This document shows, in pieces, positions 18,116-26,734 of a DNA stretch of 64,000 nt (positions within the stretch are counted from its first letter, which is position 1; each line of letters starts with the position of its first letter). The stretch spans positions 34,382 through 98,381 of the forward strand of contig JALHMG010000017.1 of the NCBI GenBank assembly GCA_022844135.1, written 5' to 3'. Origin of the DNA: Lysobacterales bacterium (GTDB lineage Bacteria > Pseudomonadota > Gammaproteobacteria > Xanthomonadales > SZUA-5). Both the position numbers and the translations under genes were made by a program. The notes below the pieces were generated by a model. That model had not been told where the DNA came from. It was given only the letters and a program-made list of their open reading frames with translations, and did not search any database.

Positions 18116-18376
18116 GACGCGACCAACAACAAACTGCTCGACCTTATGCGCACGCAGGTGCTGGTGCCGCTCAGTCTCACCGACGAGTTCGCCATGCATG
18201 AGCAGAAGAACCCGCAGTGGTCGGGCTTTCAGCGCAAGAACGCATTGCAGCCGATGAAGCTGGTGGCGGTGATCGAAGCGTTGCGAGAGTACCTGCTGCC
18301 GGTGCTGTCGGCACTCGCTGCGGGCTGCGGCTATAACCGCCGGTGGCGCGCAGGTGTGGTGTGGGATGCGGCCTGA
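18116..18376 (+). pseudogene. Possible AbiEii/AbiGii-type toxin C-terminal fragment
   Basis: In this frame the peptide QKNPQWSGFQRKNALQPM followed by VIEALREYLLPVLSALAAG resembles the C-terminal end of AbiEii/AbiGii nucleotidyltransferase toxins (a QW..F.RK motif followed by a helix ending in a PVL). The nucleotidyltransferase core is absent and no proper start exists. With the AbiEi relic 500 bp away on the other strand it suggests a broken, rearranged type IV toxin-antitoxin system. The assignment is tentative. Confidence 0.35.
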
Positions 18377-18548
18377 GCTTGGGTCAACGCGCCGCCGTGT
18401 CGATTCCTCGTTTTGGTGCGCGGTTCGGCGACCCTCGACATGGCACCGGACCAGACTTGAGCGGCTTTGCGCCCGATAGCCATCCGATGAGGACGCGTTG
18501 AACCTACCGCTGGTACACTGGGCGACGATTTTCGGGAGGTGGCGTTCC

Positions 18549-19106
18549 GTGTTTAATGAACGCAAGGCAGCACAAATGGCGGCGTTTTTCTTGGGTCAGG
18601 CGCCCGAGAACAGGATGGCGCACCTGAAGCTCATGAAGCTTCTGTACTTGGCAGAACGCGAGGCCGTTCGATGCTTCGGCTGGCCTATGGTCGGTGACCG
18701 CTTGGTGTCGATGCCCCACGGTCCCGTGCTCTCGAAGACGCTGAACCTGATGGATGGCGACACCGAGTCCCAGAAGGGTGGCTGGGAAGACTGGATCTCC
18801 GACAAAGAGAACCACGAAGTAGCCCTGCGGCATGCGCACGACCCGTCCAGCTTCGACGAACTCGCTCCCGCTGAACTCAGCGTGCTTCAGTCCATCTGGA
18901 CGACGTTCGGTGCGATGGACAAGTGGGAAATCCGAGATTGGACCCACAAGCACTGCGCTGAGTGGAAGGATCCCAATGGCTCTTCCTACCCGATTCATTA
19001 CGAGACGTTGGCTCGTGCCCTGGGGTTTGATGAGTCCTCAGCCATGGAACTCGCAGCCCAGATCAAGTCCGAACAGGAAGTCGACCGCCTGTTGGCTGCT
19101 ATCTGA
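18549..19106 (+). CDS. Panacea-domain (SocA-like/DUF4065) antitoxin
   Basis: A 185-residue protein with the Panacea signature: KAAQMAAFFL, LKLMKLLYLAER, then GDRLVSMPHGPVLSKTL. This domain is the antitoxin part of many toxin-antitoxin pairs (PanA) and includes the proteolytic adaptor SocA. I chose the GTG at 18549, with GGGAGG about 8 nt upstream, over the ATG at 18498, because family members start just before the F.E.KAAQ segment. The partner gene follows 12 nt downstream on the same strand, the usual two-gene layout. Confidence 0.85.
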   Translation: MFNERKAAQMAAFFLGQAPENRMAHLKLMKLLYLAEREAVRCFGWPMVGDRLVSMPHGPVLSKTLNLMDGDTESQKGGWEDWISDKENHEVALRHAHDPSSFDELAPAELSVLQSIWTTFGAMDKWEIRDWTHKHCAEWKDPNGSSYPIHYETLARALGFDESSAMELAAQIKSEQEVDRLLAAI

Positions 19107-19118
19107 AGCCTGCACCTG

Positions 19119-19559
19119 ATGGGCCTGTTCCTTCCGCTCAGTCGGGCAACGCTGCTCATACCGTCCGGGCCGAATGACGATCTCGCCAGGAAGCATCTCT
19201 TCATTCTCTTGACGGACCCTTGCCCAGAGGCCGAGGGAGCTGAGAAGGCTGTTCTGTTGGTCTCTCTGTCTACTGTACGCAACAAGATTCCTCACGACGG
19301 TTCCTGTCTCCTCCATCCGGGCGATCACGCCTTCGTCAAAACGACCAGCTACGTCGTCTATCAGCGCGCGCGAATCGAGACCGCCAACAAGTTGCTCGAA
19401 GGCGTCAAGCAGGGGCTACTAGTGCCGCAGGACATCATTGCCCCCGGCGTTTTCGCCCGAATCTGCAAGGGATTGGAGGACTCGCGTCTCACGCCTCCCC
19501 GATTCCTCAGCTTTTACCGAAAGGCTACCAGGGCTGAGAATGACGGGCGCGATGACTAA
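19119..19559 (+). CDS. Probable toxin partner of the Panacea antitoxin
   Basis: A 146-residue protein encoded 12 nt after the Panacea gene. It reads ARKHLFILLTDPCPEAEGA, VLLVSLSTVRNKI, then GDHAFVKTTSYVVYQRARI. The GDH-F-K--SYV-Y pattern is one I associate with small proteins beside DUF4065/Panacea antitoxins. Its layout (beta-rich N-terminal half, helical end) would fit a PemK/MazF-like barrel, but I see no diagnostic catalytic residue. Toxin function is inferred from position. Confidence 0.6.
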   Translation: MGLFLPLSRATLLIPSGPNDDLARKHLFILLTDPCPEAEGAEKAVLLVSLSTVRNKIPHDGSCLLHPGDHAFVKTTSYVVYQRARIETANKLLEGVKQGLLVPQDIIAPGVFARICKGLEDSRLTPPRFLSFYRKATRAENDGRDD

Positions 19560-19660
19560 TTTTTGTCGCCAGTCTGGTGCCTGCGCCGTCTTTCGCGCAA
19601 CTGGACGACGGGTCGACCGTCAAGGGTTCAGGCGCTACCCGGCCGCTATAGAGGACTGCC

Positions 19661-19825
19661 ATGCGAAAGATTCCCTGGCCGCATCCCGGTGAGATCCTGA
19701 TGCACGAGTCCCTGGAGCCGATGGGCATCAGCAAATATCGGCTGGCCAAGGAGATCGGTGTGCCGCAGCGACGCATCGGCGAGATCGTCGCGGGCACGCG
19801 CGTTCATCCGGCCGCGGGATCGTAG
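19661..19825 (+). pseudogene. Truncated HigA-type antitoxin
   Basis: A 54-codon frame, MRKIPWPHPGEILMHESLEP onward, matches the start of HigA/VapI-type XRE antitoxins up to VPQRRIGEIVAGTR in the recognition helix. It then runs into unrelated sequence and a TAG, so the last third of the HTH domain and the tail are missing. No HigB toxin gene is found upstream. It sits 40 bp before the first Fic gene and is best read as a relic. Confidence 0.65.
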
Positions 19826-19865
19826 GCGTTTCCAAAATGGGTGTAATTGGGCGTACCATTGGATC

Positions 19866-20927
19866 ATGCTCCGCACCGACGGCCTCCAGATCACGCCTGA
19901 GATCCTGGCGCTCATCGCCCGGATCGACGAATTCAAGGGCGCCTGGCGCGCCTTGGGAGCGCTGGCGCCTGATCGGCTGTTGGCGCTGCGGCGCGTGGCC
20001 ACCATCGAAAGCATCGGTTCGTCCACGCGCATCGAGGGCAGCAAGCTCAGCGACCGTGAGGTGGGGCGCCTTCTGTCCAACCTGGCGATCAAGCAGTTTG
20101 AGACGCGTGACGAGCAGGAAGTCGCCGGTTACGCCGAACTGATGGACTTGATGTTCCGGGCATGGCAGGAGATTCCACTCAACGAGAATCACATCAAGCA
20201 GCTCCATCAAATCCTGCTGCGGCACAGCCAGAAGGACGAACGGCACCGAGGTCACTACAAGACGGGCTCGAACAGCGTCGCGGCCTTCGACGAGAACGGC
20301 GCGCAAATCGGCATCGTGTTCGAGACGGCTTCGCCGTTCGACACACCGCGCCTGATGGCCGAGTTGGTCGCATGGGTCACCTCGGAGCGCTCGAAGGCTC
20401 ACGACCCCACGCAGCTTCACCCTTTGCTGATCATCGCCGTCTTTGTGGTCGTCTTCCTGGAGATCCATCCGTTCCAGGACGGCAACGGCCGGCTGAGCCG
20501 CGTGCTCACGACCTTGCTGTTGCTCCAGGCGGGCTATGCCTACGTTCCGTACAGTTCGTTGGAAAGCGTGGTGGAGGCAAACAAGGAAGCCTACTACCTG
20601 GCGCTGCGGCAAACGCAGGGAACGATCCGCACCGATTCGCCAAACTGGCAACCATGGCTGGTGTTTTTCCTGCGATCGCTGGCCGAACAAGTGCGTCGAC
20701 TGGAGAAGAAGATCGAACGCGAGCAGATCGTTCTGGCCACGTTGCCCGCGTTGTCCTTGCAGATCGTCGAGTTCGCCCGTGAGCATGGGCGCATCACCAT
20801 GGCCGAAGCCATCAAGCTGACCGGGGCGAGCCGAAATACTTTGAAGCAGCACTTCCGCGATCTGGTCGAACGCAAGCATCTTGACCAGCACGGGCGCGGA
20901 CGCGGTGCGTGGTACGGATGGGTTTGA
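19866..20927 (+). CDS. Fic-family AMPylase (Fic/DOC) with winged-helix tail
   Basis: A 353-residue Fic protein. The catalytic motif is complete: HPFQDGNGRLSR (HPFx(D/E)GNGRxxR). An N-terminal inhibitory helix with the S/TxxxEG/N motif (STRIEG in IGSSTRIEGSKLS) marks it as class II, self-inhibited. The C-terminal 70 residues look like a winged helix (TMAEAIKLTGASRNTLKQHF). Fic enzymes transfer AMP from ATP to a protein hydroxyl; the target is unknown. The start is the ATG at 19866; an upstream in-frame start at 19758 would overlap the HigA relic. A second, different Fic gene follows 166 bp downstream. Confidence 0.88.
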   Translation: MLRTDGLQITPEILALIARIDEFKGAWRALGALAPDRLLALRRVATIESIGSSTRIEGSKLSDREVGRLLSNLAIKQFETRDEQEVAGYAELMDLMFRAWQEIPLNENHIKQLHQILLRHSQKDERHRGHYKTGSNSVAAFDENGAQIGIVFETASPFDTPRLMAELVAWVTSERSKAHDPTQLHPLLIIAVFVVVFLEIHPFQDGNGRLSRVLTTLLLLQAGYAYVPYSSLESVVEANKEAYYLALRQTQGTIRTDSPNWQPWLVFFLRSLAEQVRRLEKKIEREQIVLATLPALSLQIVEFAREHGRITMAEAIKLTGASRNTLKQHFRDLVERKHLDQHGRGRGAWYGWV

Positions 20928-21009
20928 ACGTCTGATCCTGAGATGGCTGTTCTCGCCCGCTCAAGGCCGCTCATGTGTCGCGCAAAGCGGCCGTTCGGGG
21001 AAAGCGTCG

Positions 21010-21094
21010 CATGCGGCGAATCGGCGGTCTATTCTCCGCAGCACATGCGGCGAATAGCTTGTCTGCGCGGCGTATACCGGCTCTAATCTCCGCA
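21010..21094 (+). promoter_or_regulatory. Repeated TGCGGMGAWT decamers, probable operator of the second Fic gene
   Basis: Four copies of a decamer lie in 85 bp before the start codon: TGCGGCGAAT at 21012-21021 and 21046-21055, and the inverse form ATTCTCCGCA at 21031-21040 and AATCTCCGCA at 21085-21094. The first two copies face each other as an inverted repeat; the last touches the ATG. This spacing suggests a DNA-binding protein site array, perhaps for the Fic protein's own winged helix. Confidence 0.6.
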
Positions 21095-22212
21095 TGAACA
21101 GCGGAGAACATCGCTACATCTGGGAGGCCGGCGACTGGCCGAACTGGCGCTACGACCTCGCGATCCTGGCCGGCCCATTGGCAGAAGCCAGCAGGTCCCA
21201 GGGGCTACTGCTTGGCCGCCTGGCCGATGTGGGCGTGGCGCTGCGCGATCAGGCCAGTCTGTTTGCGTTGACCGAGGATGTGGTCAAAACCAGCGAGATC
21301 GAAGGCGAAGTCTTGAGCGTGGCGTCAGTGCGCTCTTCCATCGCGCGGCGCCTGGGTGTGGATATCGGGGCGGTCGCGCCTGTGGACCGTCACGTCGAGG
21401 GCGTGGTCGATATGGTGCTCGACGCCACGTCCCGCGCCGCATCGCCTTTGAGCGTCGAACGCCTCCATGGCTGGCATGCGGCGCTGTTCCCGACCGGATT
21501 TTCGGGGATCAGCAAGATCGCCGTTGGCCAGTGGCGCAGCGACGCGGACGGACCGATGCAAGTAGTTTCTGGTCCGGTGGGTCGGCGCAAGGTGCACTTC
21601 GAGGCGCCGCCTGCCGAATCGCTGCCCGACCAGATGCACCAGTTCCTCGCCTGGGCCAACGGCGACTCCGGCGAGCCGGCGCTGATCAAGGCCGGTATCG
21701 CGCACTTGTGGTTCGTCACGGTGCATCCCTTCGATGATGGCAACGGTCGCATCGCACGCGCCATCGGCGATCTGTTCCTGGCTCGCGCCGATGGCAGCGC
21801 GCAGCGTTTCTACAGTCTGTCCGCGCAAATCCAGCGCGAGCGGGCGGACTACTACGACGCGCTGGAGCGGACCCAGAAAGGCACGCTCGACGTCACCGGC
21901 TGGCTGGCGTGGTTCCTGGGCGCGCTGGCGCGCGCGTTGAACAGCGCGCACGGCATTTTGGACGCGGTACTGGACAAGACGCGCTTCTGGCAACACTGGG
22001 CGGGTACTCCACTGAACGAACGCCAGGTGAAGGTGCTCAACCGCGCGCTCGATGGCCTCGAAGGCAAGCTCACCAGCAGCAAGTGGGCATCCCTGGCCAA
22101 GTGCTCACCGGACACCGCGTTGCGCGACATCACGCAGTTGCTGGATCTGGGTGTGTTGATCAGAGCACCGGGCGGCGGGCGAAGCACGGCTTACGAACTA
22201 ATCCGTCGCTGA
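21094..22212 (+). CDS. Fic-family protein with DUF4172 N-terminal domain
   Basis: A 372-residue Fic protein of the DUF4172-Fic architecture. The N-terminus YIWEAGDWPNWRYD is typical of DUF4172; the inhibitory helix carries TSEIEGE (S/TxxxEG), and the catalytic motif HPFDDGNGRIAR is intact. The C-terminal 90 residues contain a winged helix (KWASLAKCSPDTALRDITQL). Expected activity is AMP transfer to a protein target, held off by the inhibitory helix. The ATG overlaps the last copy of a repeated decamer, suggesting autoregulation. It shares little sequence with the Fic protein upstream beyond the core, so this is not a simple tandem duplication. Confidence 0.9.
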   Translation: MNSGEHRYIWEAGDWPNWRYDLAILAGPLAEASRSQGLLLGRLADVGVALRDQASLFALTEDVVKTSEIEGEVLSVASVRSSIARRLGVDIGAVAPVDRHVEGVVDMVLDATSRAASPLSVERLHGWHAALFPTGFSGISKIAVGQWRSDADGPMQVVSGPVGRRKVHFEAPPAESLPDQMHQFLAWANGDSGEPALIKAGIAHLWFVTVHPFDDGNGRIARAIGDLFLARADGSAQRFYSLSAQIQRERADYYDALERTQKGTLDVTGWLAWFLGALARALNSAHGILDAVLDKTRFWQHWAGTPLNERQVKVLNRALDGLEGKLTSSKWASLAKCSPDTALRDITQLLDLGVLIRAPGGGRSTAYELIRR

Positions 22213-22243
22213 GTCACCGCGCCCACATCGGCGTCGGCGCCGC

Positions 22244-23023
22244 TCACGGCAGCCCGAAGGCAAACGAGTCCATCGACAGGATGCCGTAGGTCATGCCACC
22301 TTCGACGCGGCGCCGGGGCTCGTGGGCATGGCTTGCGCCGAGCGCGATCAGCAGCGGCAGGAAGTGTTCCTCGGTGGGATGTGCGCGCACGGCATATGGC
22401 GCACGCTCGCGGTAATGCTTGAGCGCATCGATGTCGCCACGCGCGACGGCGTCGGCGATCCAGTCGGCGAAGACTTGCGCGTATTGCGGATCGTCGAGGC
22501 GCTGGCGAAACTCGTAGAGGTTGTGCGTCAGGCTGCCGGACCCGATCACCAGCATGCCCAGGTCGCGCAGCGGCGCCAGCGCCTGGCCGAGACGCAGCGC
22601 ACCGACCGCGTCGAGGTCGTGCGGCATCGATACCTGCAGCACCGGCACGTCGGCCGCAGGCTTGAGATAGCGCAGCGGCACCCAGGCGCCGTGGTCGAGA
22701 CCGCGACGCGTGTCGATGGCCGTCTCGAAGCCGGCGGTGCGCAGGCAATCGAGAATCTGCGACGCGATTTGCGGCGCGCCGCGCGCCGGATATTGCAGCG
22801 CATACAGCGGCGCCGGGAAACCGCCAAAGTCGTGGATCGTCTCGAGGAGCGGAGCCCCGGTGATACGCACGCCGTGCGTCTGCCAATGCGGCGAAACGAC
22901 GACGATGGCCGTCAGTCGCGACAGCGTTGAGCCGATGCGCTCCAGATTGGGGCCCAGCACGCCCGGCTCCAGTGCGAACATCGGCGAGCCGTGCGAAACG
23001 AACAAGCTTGGGGCGCGGGACAT
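22244..23023 (-). CDS. DODA-type extradiol ring-cleavage dioxygenase (YgiD-like)
   Basis: A 259-residue class III extradiol dioxygenase of the LigB/4,5-DOPA dioxygenase group. Conserved His residues are seen at FVSHGSPMF (H11), SPHWQTHG (H46), LDHGAWVPL (H111), GSLTHNL (H167) and HPTEEHFLPL (H215). The family opens catechol rings with non-haem iron or zinc in the cytoplasm. It is followed in the same direction upstream by DoxX, with a divergent LysR gene beyond; that trio is common for quinone or aromatic stress. The natural substrate is not evident. Confidence 0.9.
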   Translation of the reverse strand: MSRAPSLFVSHGSPMFALEPGVLGPNLERIGSTLSRLTAIVVVSPHWQTHGVRITGAPLLETIHDFGGFPAPLYALQYPARGAPQIASQILDCLRTAGFETAIDTRRGLDHGAWVPLRYLKPAADVPVLQVSMPHDLDAVGALRLGQALAPLRDLGMLVIGSGSLTHNLYEFRQRLDDPQYAQVFADWIADAVARGDIDALKHYRERAPYAVRAHPTEEHFLPLLIALGASHAHEPRRRVEGGMTYGILSMDSFAFGLP

Positions 23024-23074
23024 CTTGGCTCCTTGCCGCGGGGCGATGCCCGCGGCGCTGCGGAAAGGACGGGA

Positions 23075-23473
23075 TCAGCGCGGCGACGCATCGCGTCGGC
23101 GCTGGAGCAGCGTATCCAGGCTCAGCGAGCCTGGGCCCTGGGCGGCCAGCAGCAGGAATCCACCCGCCATAGCGACGTTCTTCAAGAAATTGATCGCCTG
23201 CATTTGATCGGCAAAGTTCGCGTGGAAGATCACCGCCGCGGCGATCGAAAACAGCGCCAGCGACAGCGCGATCCAGCGGGTAAAGAAGCCAGCCGCAATC
23301 GCCAGTCCCCCGCCGAGTTCGAGGGCGATCACCAGCGGCAGCAACGCGCCGGGTACGCCCATGGCTTCCATATACCCCTGAGTTGCTGCGTAGCCGGCGA
23401 TCTTGCCCAATCCGGAGATGATGAAGATCAACGACAGGCCGACGCGGCCCAATAGCGAAAGTATTGCGTTCAT
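23075..23473 (-). CDS. DoxX-family membrane protein
   Basis: A 132-residue protein with four transmembrane segments and the DoxX start LLGRVGLSLIFIISGLGKI. It has the usual length. I chose the ATG at 23471-23473; an upstream in-frame ATG at 23524 adds residues that do not fit the family. It shares an operon with the dioxygenase (51 bp gap, DoxX first). Family members are linked to quinone handling and redox stress. Confidence 0.87.
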   Translation of the reverse strand: MNAILSLLGRVGLSLIFIISGLGKIAGYAATQGYMEAMGVPGALLPLVIALELGGGLAIAAGFFTRWIALSLALFSIAAAVIFHANFADQMQAINFLKNVAMAGGFLLLAAQGPGSLSLDTLLQRRRDASPR

Positions 23474-23578
23474 GGCGTTGTTCCTTGAGTAGGTTGGCGG
23501 TGAAGCCACACTATTGACACTCATGCGCGCGATAAACGCATCATGGATAGATTATTTGTCCACGCAAGCGAGACAATC

Positions 23579-24484
23579 ATGCTCGACCTTCAGCAATTGA
23601 GCAGCTTCCTGGCCGTCGTGCGTGCTGGCAGTTTTGTCGCGGCGGCGGACGCCACGGGCCTCTCGAAAGCCGCCGTATCACGGCACGTTGCGGACTTGGA
23701 ATTGCAACTCGGCGTTCGCTTGCTGCATCGGACGACGCGTCGTCTTTCGCTCAGCGACGATGGCCAACGCTTCCACAGCCGCGCGCTGGAACTTGCGGCG
23801 GCGTGGGAGGAACTGGAAGCGGAAACGGCCCGCAGCGGCGGAGAGGCCACCGGTTCGTTGCGGATCAACGCCCCGCTGACATTCGGCAACCTCCACCTCG
23901 CGCCCCTGTGGCCTGATTTTCTTGCTGCAAATCCCAGCGTCTCGCTGGATATCACGCTCAACGACCGCGTTGTCGACCTGATCGATGAAGGTTATGACCT
24001 GGCGATCCGCATCACCAATCGGCTGGACCCGCAATTGGTCAGCCGGCGCCTCGCCACCACGCGCATCGTGTTGTGCGCCTCGCCGCAATACCTGGAGGTC
24101 CACGGCAAGCCAGACCATCCGCACGATCTCGCCGCGCACCCGGTGTTTGCCTACAGCTACTGGTCCACCGGCACCGATTGGACCTTCCGCGGCCCAGAGG
24201 GCGAGGTAACGGTGCGGGTCAGCCCGCGCATTTACACCAACAGCGGCGATACCTGCCGCACCGCGGCGCTGCAGCACCAGGGCATCACCATGCAGCCCGA
24301 TTTCCTGGTTGGCGCCGATCTCCAGCGCGGCGCCCTGGTCGAATTGATGCCCGCCTACCGGTCCATCGAACTGGGCGTCTTTGCGGTCTACGCCACGCGC
24401 AAGCATCTGCCGATGAAGACCCGGCGGCTGATCGACTTCCTCGTCGCGGCGTTCGCCAGCCCGGTTTGGCAAGTTCCTCGTTAG
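23579..24484 (+). CDS. LysR-family transcriptional regulator
   Basis: A 301-residue LysR regulator: N-terminal winged helix (LDLQQLSSFLAVVRAGSF, AADATGLSKAAVSRHVADLE), linker helix, and a periplasmic-binding-protein-like effector domain (GSLRINAPLTFGN onward). It is divergent from the DoxX-dioxygenase pair, the usual layout for a LysR gene controlling its neighbours. Start ATG at 23579 gives the family N-terminus; an ATG at 23543 is possible but adds 12 unlikely residues. Confidence 0.9.
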   Translation: MLDLQQLSSFLAVVRAGSFVAAADATGLSKAAVSRHVADLELQLGVRLLHRTTRRLSLSDDGQRFHSRALELAAAWEELEAETARSGGEATGSLRINAPLTFGNLHLAPLWPDFLAANPSVSLDITLNDRVVDLIDEGYDLAIRITNRLDPQLVSRRLATTRIVLCASPQYLEVHGKPDHPHDLAAHPVFAYSYWSTGTDWTFRGPEGEVTVRVSPRIYTNSGDTCRTAALQHQGITMQPDFLVGADLQRGALVELMPAYRSIELGVFAVYATRKHLPMKTRRLIDFLVAAFASPVWQVPR

Positions 24485-24518
24485 TCTATGCCGCGACGAT
24501 CGAAGCTGAGAATCGGAC

Positions 24519-25973
24519 ATGGGTGAAGCGACGCCGGACCAGGGCGCTGCGGGCAACGGGGGCACCGAGGGCTCCAGCCGGGTTCGATTTGAGACGCTGC
24601 GCGAGCGCACGGACGAGCTTGAGCTGATTATTTCCGGCTTGTCCTTGCTGGCACTGATCTCGATACCCGAGGCGATCTGGGCGACATACGAGGAGTACTT
24701 CGGGCGCATGTCGCTGAACCTCGCTGCCGCGAGTGCCGTTGCTCTGCCGCTCATTACCGCCATTTGCCACACGATGGTCATGCTCCTGGTGGTTCATCTG
24801 GCGGTGCGTGCCTACTGGGTTGGGATGATCGGCCTCAAAGCTGCGTTTCCGGTGGGTGTGCGCTGGGAGCGCTTGCAGGGCATGGGGCCGGTGACCCTGG
24901 AACGCCTCAAGGCACGAACCAAAAGCCTCGACGCCAGCATCGCGAGCGCCGATCTGGTGGCTTCGACGCTGTTTTCGCTGATCAACTACACGGCGCTGGC
25001 GCTGGCCGCTTTGGGCTTCTGGTTCGCGGTACTGTTTGGCGTAGCCAGCGTGTTCGGCGCGCAGCTCGGTGGCGTCAATTCGTTCGTGAACCGGGCTGTG
25101 CCCGGGCTGGTCTTGTGCTATCTCGGCGCGCCGTTTCTGCGGTGGCTGCTGGACGGCGTGGTGTTGCGCCGCTTCCCGCGTTTGACTCGCATCGCGCCGC
25201 TGCGTTGGCTGGTTCGCGCGCTGGCCGTCGTCGAAAGCTTGTTTCTGCCCACCCGCTGGCTTGGCGTCACTCGGCTGACATTGCAAAGCCACTTGTTGCC
25301 GCGCGCTTTTCTGGCGGTGTTCACGCTGGTCGTCGTCTTCGCGCTGTATGGCAGCACCGCACTGATCAACAGTGGCCGCATCTTCGATCCGCTCGGCACG
25401 CAGACCTACGTGTCCGGACGCGATACTGCCGGCGGCCTGCGCAGTTTTTATTACGAAACGCATCGCACAGCGCGCGACCGCCTGCGACCGACGCCGCTGA
25501 TTCCCTCGCCAGTGATCGAAAGCCACTGGTTGCCTGTGTTCCTGCCGTACGTCGCTTTGATCGATGACCCGGTGTTGGCGCAACGTTGCGCAGATCCGCC
25601 GTCGGCGCCGCCAGCGATCACTGGTTTCGATCCTCGCGACAGCGACGCAGCCGCCCTGAAACGCGAAGCCGAGATCGACGCGCAATCGGCGAAGTCTGCG
25701 GCGTGTTTGCGCAAACTCTGGGAACTCAAGCTCGATGGCGAAGTGCAGTCGCTGGAGTCCTTCCAGCCGGCCGAACGTGGCGACCTGAATTTGCGCGGAT
25801 TAGCGGGCTGGATTGCCCTCTCCGGCCAGCCCGGCCCGCGGCGGTTGGAAGCGATCTGGCGACCGCGGCCGGAACAGGATGCGCTGACCGATGACTACGT
25901 GCCGCGGCGTACGCGACATGTCATTCCGTTTCTGTGGAGCCCCGAACTGGAATCGCCAACGCCAGATCGGTAG
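24519..25973 (+). CDS. Hypothetical integral membrane protein
   Basis: A 484-residue protein. After a hydrophilic N-terminus it has hydrophobic segments at about residues 37-52, 68-100, 145-180, 190-210 and 262-285, then a soluble C-terminal half of about 190 residues with PPVIESHWLPVFLPY-like sequence and four cysteines. I recognise no family. Similar multi-spanning proteins with a C-terminal extracytoplasmic domain occur as hypothetical proteins in Xanthomonadales. It starts 35 bp after the LysR stop and could be read through from it. The coding call rests on length and membrane pattern. Confidence 0.72.
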   Translation: MGEATPDQGAAGNGGTEGSSRVRFETLRERTDELELIISGLSLLALISIPEAIWATYEEYFGRMSLNLAAASAVALPLITAICHTMVMLLVVHLAVRAYWVGMIGLKAAFPVGVRWERLQGMGPVTLERLKARTKSLDASIASADLVASTLFSLINYTALALAALGFWFAVLFGVASVFGAQLGGVNSFVNRAVPGLVLCYLGAPFLRWLLDGVVLRRFPRLTRIAPLRWLVRALAVVESLFLPTRWLGVTRLTLQSHLLPRAFLAVFTLVVVFALYGSTALINSGRIFDPLGTQTYVSGRDTAGGLRSFYYETHRTARDRLRPTPLIPSPVIESHWLPVFLPYVALIDDPVLAQRCADPPSAPPAITGFDPRDSDAAALKREAEIDAQSAKSAACLRKLWELKLDGEVQSLESFQPAERGDLNLRGLAGWIALSGQPGPRRLEAIWRPRPEQDALTDDYVPRRTRHVIPFLWSPELESPTPDR

Positions 25974-25987
25974 CGAGGGCGACTCGC

Positions 25988-26734
25988 TCAGCGCGGCTCG
26001 ATGCGTAATGCTTGCGCCGGACCTCGTCCGGGTTCGTAGCCGTTGATCGGATGCTGCGAGGGGAAGCCCATGGACAAACCGCAGATCAATCGGTAATCGC
26101 GCGGAATAGCGAAGATCGACCGGACCGGACCCGCCCAGGTGGCAAGTGCGCCTTGCGCGCAGGTGCCCAAACCGCGTGCGTGTGCCGAGAGCATCAGGCT
26201 CTGCAGCCAGATGCCGGCATCCAGCACCGAAAACTCGCGCAGGCCCGCATGTACGAACACGAACACCGCAACCGGGGCGCCGAAGAACTCGAAATTGCGG
26301 CGCATCTGCGCCTCGCGCGCGGCGCGGTCGTGCCGTTCGATGCCGAGCAGCTGGTACAGGCCAAATCCGGTGTCTCGGCGCCTTGGTTGCAGATCGGCGG
26401 GATATTCGAAGTTGGTCTGGAAATCGCCGTCGGGCAAACCCTTGCGCCTGAGCAGCAAGCGCAGTTTGCCGAGCACGCCGCCGCGCTGGGCGCGCATGGC
26501 CAGGTCGTAACGCTCGCAAAGTTCCGCCGCCAGTCGATCGCGCACTTCGCCAGTGGCCACGGCGATGCGGTACGGCTGGGTGTTAGACCAGCTGGGCGCT
26601 TGTTGCGCATCGTCGAGAACGGCCTCGATCAACGCCGGTTCGATCGGGTCGGGCAGGAAGTCGCGAACGCTGCGGCGTGTGCGCAGCAGCATCGACAGCG
26701 TGTCCGCCGCAGCTTTGTGGTGCGCCGCGCTCAT
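25988..26734 (-). CDS. Nitroreductase-family FMN oxidoreductase
   Basis: A 248-residue nitroreductase-fold protein: LLRTRRSVRDFLPDPI at the N-terminus (FMN phosphate-binding arginines), QQAPSWSNTQPYRIAVA, and GLGTCAQGALATW near the C-terminus. The family reduces nitro groups, quinones or other electrophiles with NAD(P)H. The ATG at 26734 overlaps the stop of the hydrolase gene (ATGA), so it is co-translated with it. As the last gene of the TetR operon it fits a reactive-electrophile detoxification unit. Confidence 0.88.
   Translation of the reverse strand: MSAAHHKAAADTLSMLLRTRRSVRDFLPDPIEPALIEAVLDDAQQAPSWSNTQPYRIAVATGEVRDRLAAELCERYDLAMRAQRGGVLGKLRLLLRRKGLPDGDFQTNFEYPADLQPRRRDTGFGLYQLLGIERHDRAAREAQMRRNFEFFGAPVAVFVFVHAGLREFSVLDAGIWLQSLMLSAHARGLGTCAQGALATWAGPVRSIFAIPRDYRLICGLSMGFPSQHPINGYEPGRGPAQALRIEPR

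Noticed and set aside
19560..19660. HigB toxin upstream of the HigA relic
   Set aside because: The bases before the HigA relic do not encode a HigB C-terminus in any frame.
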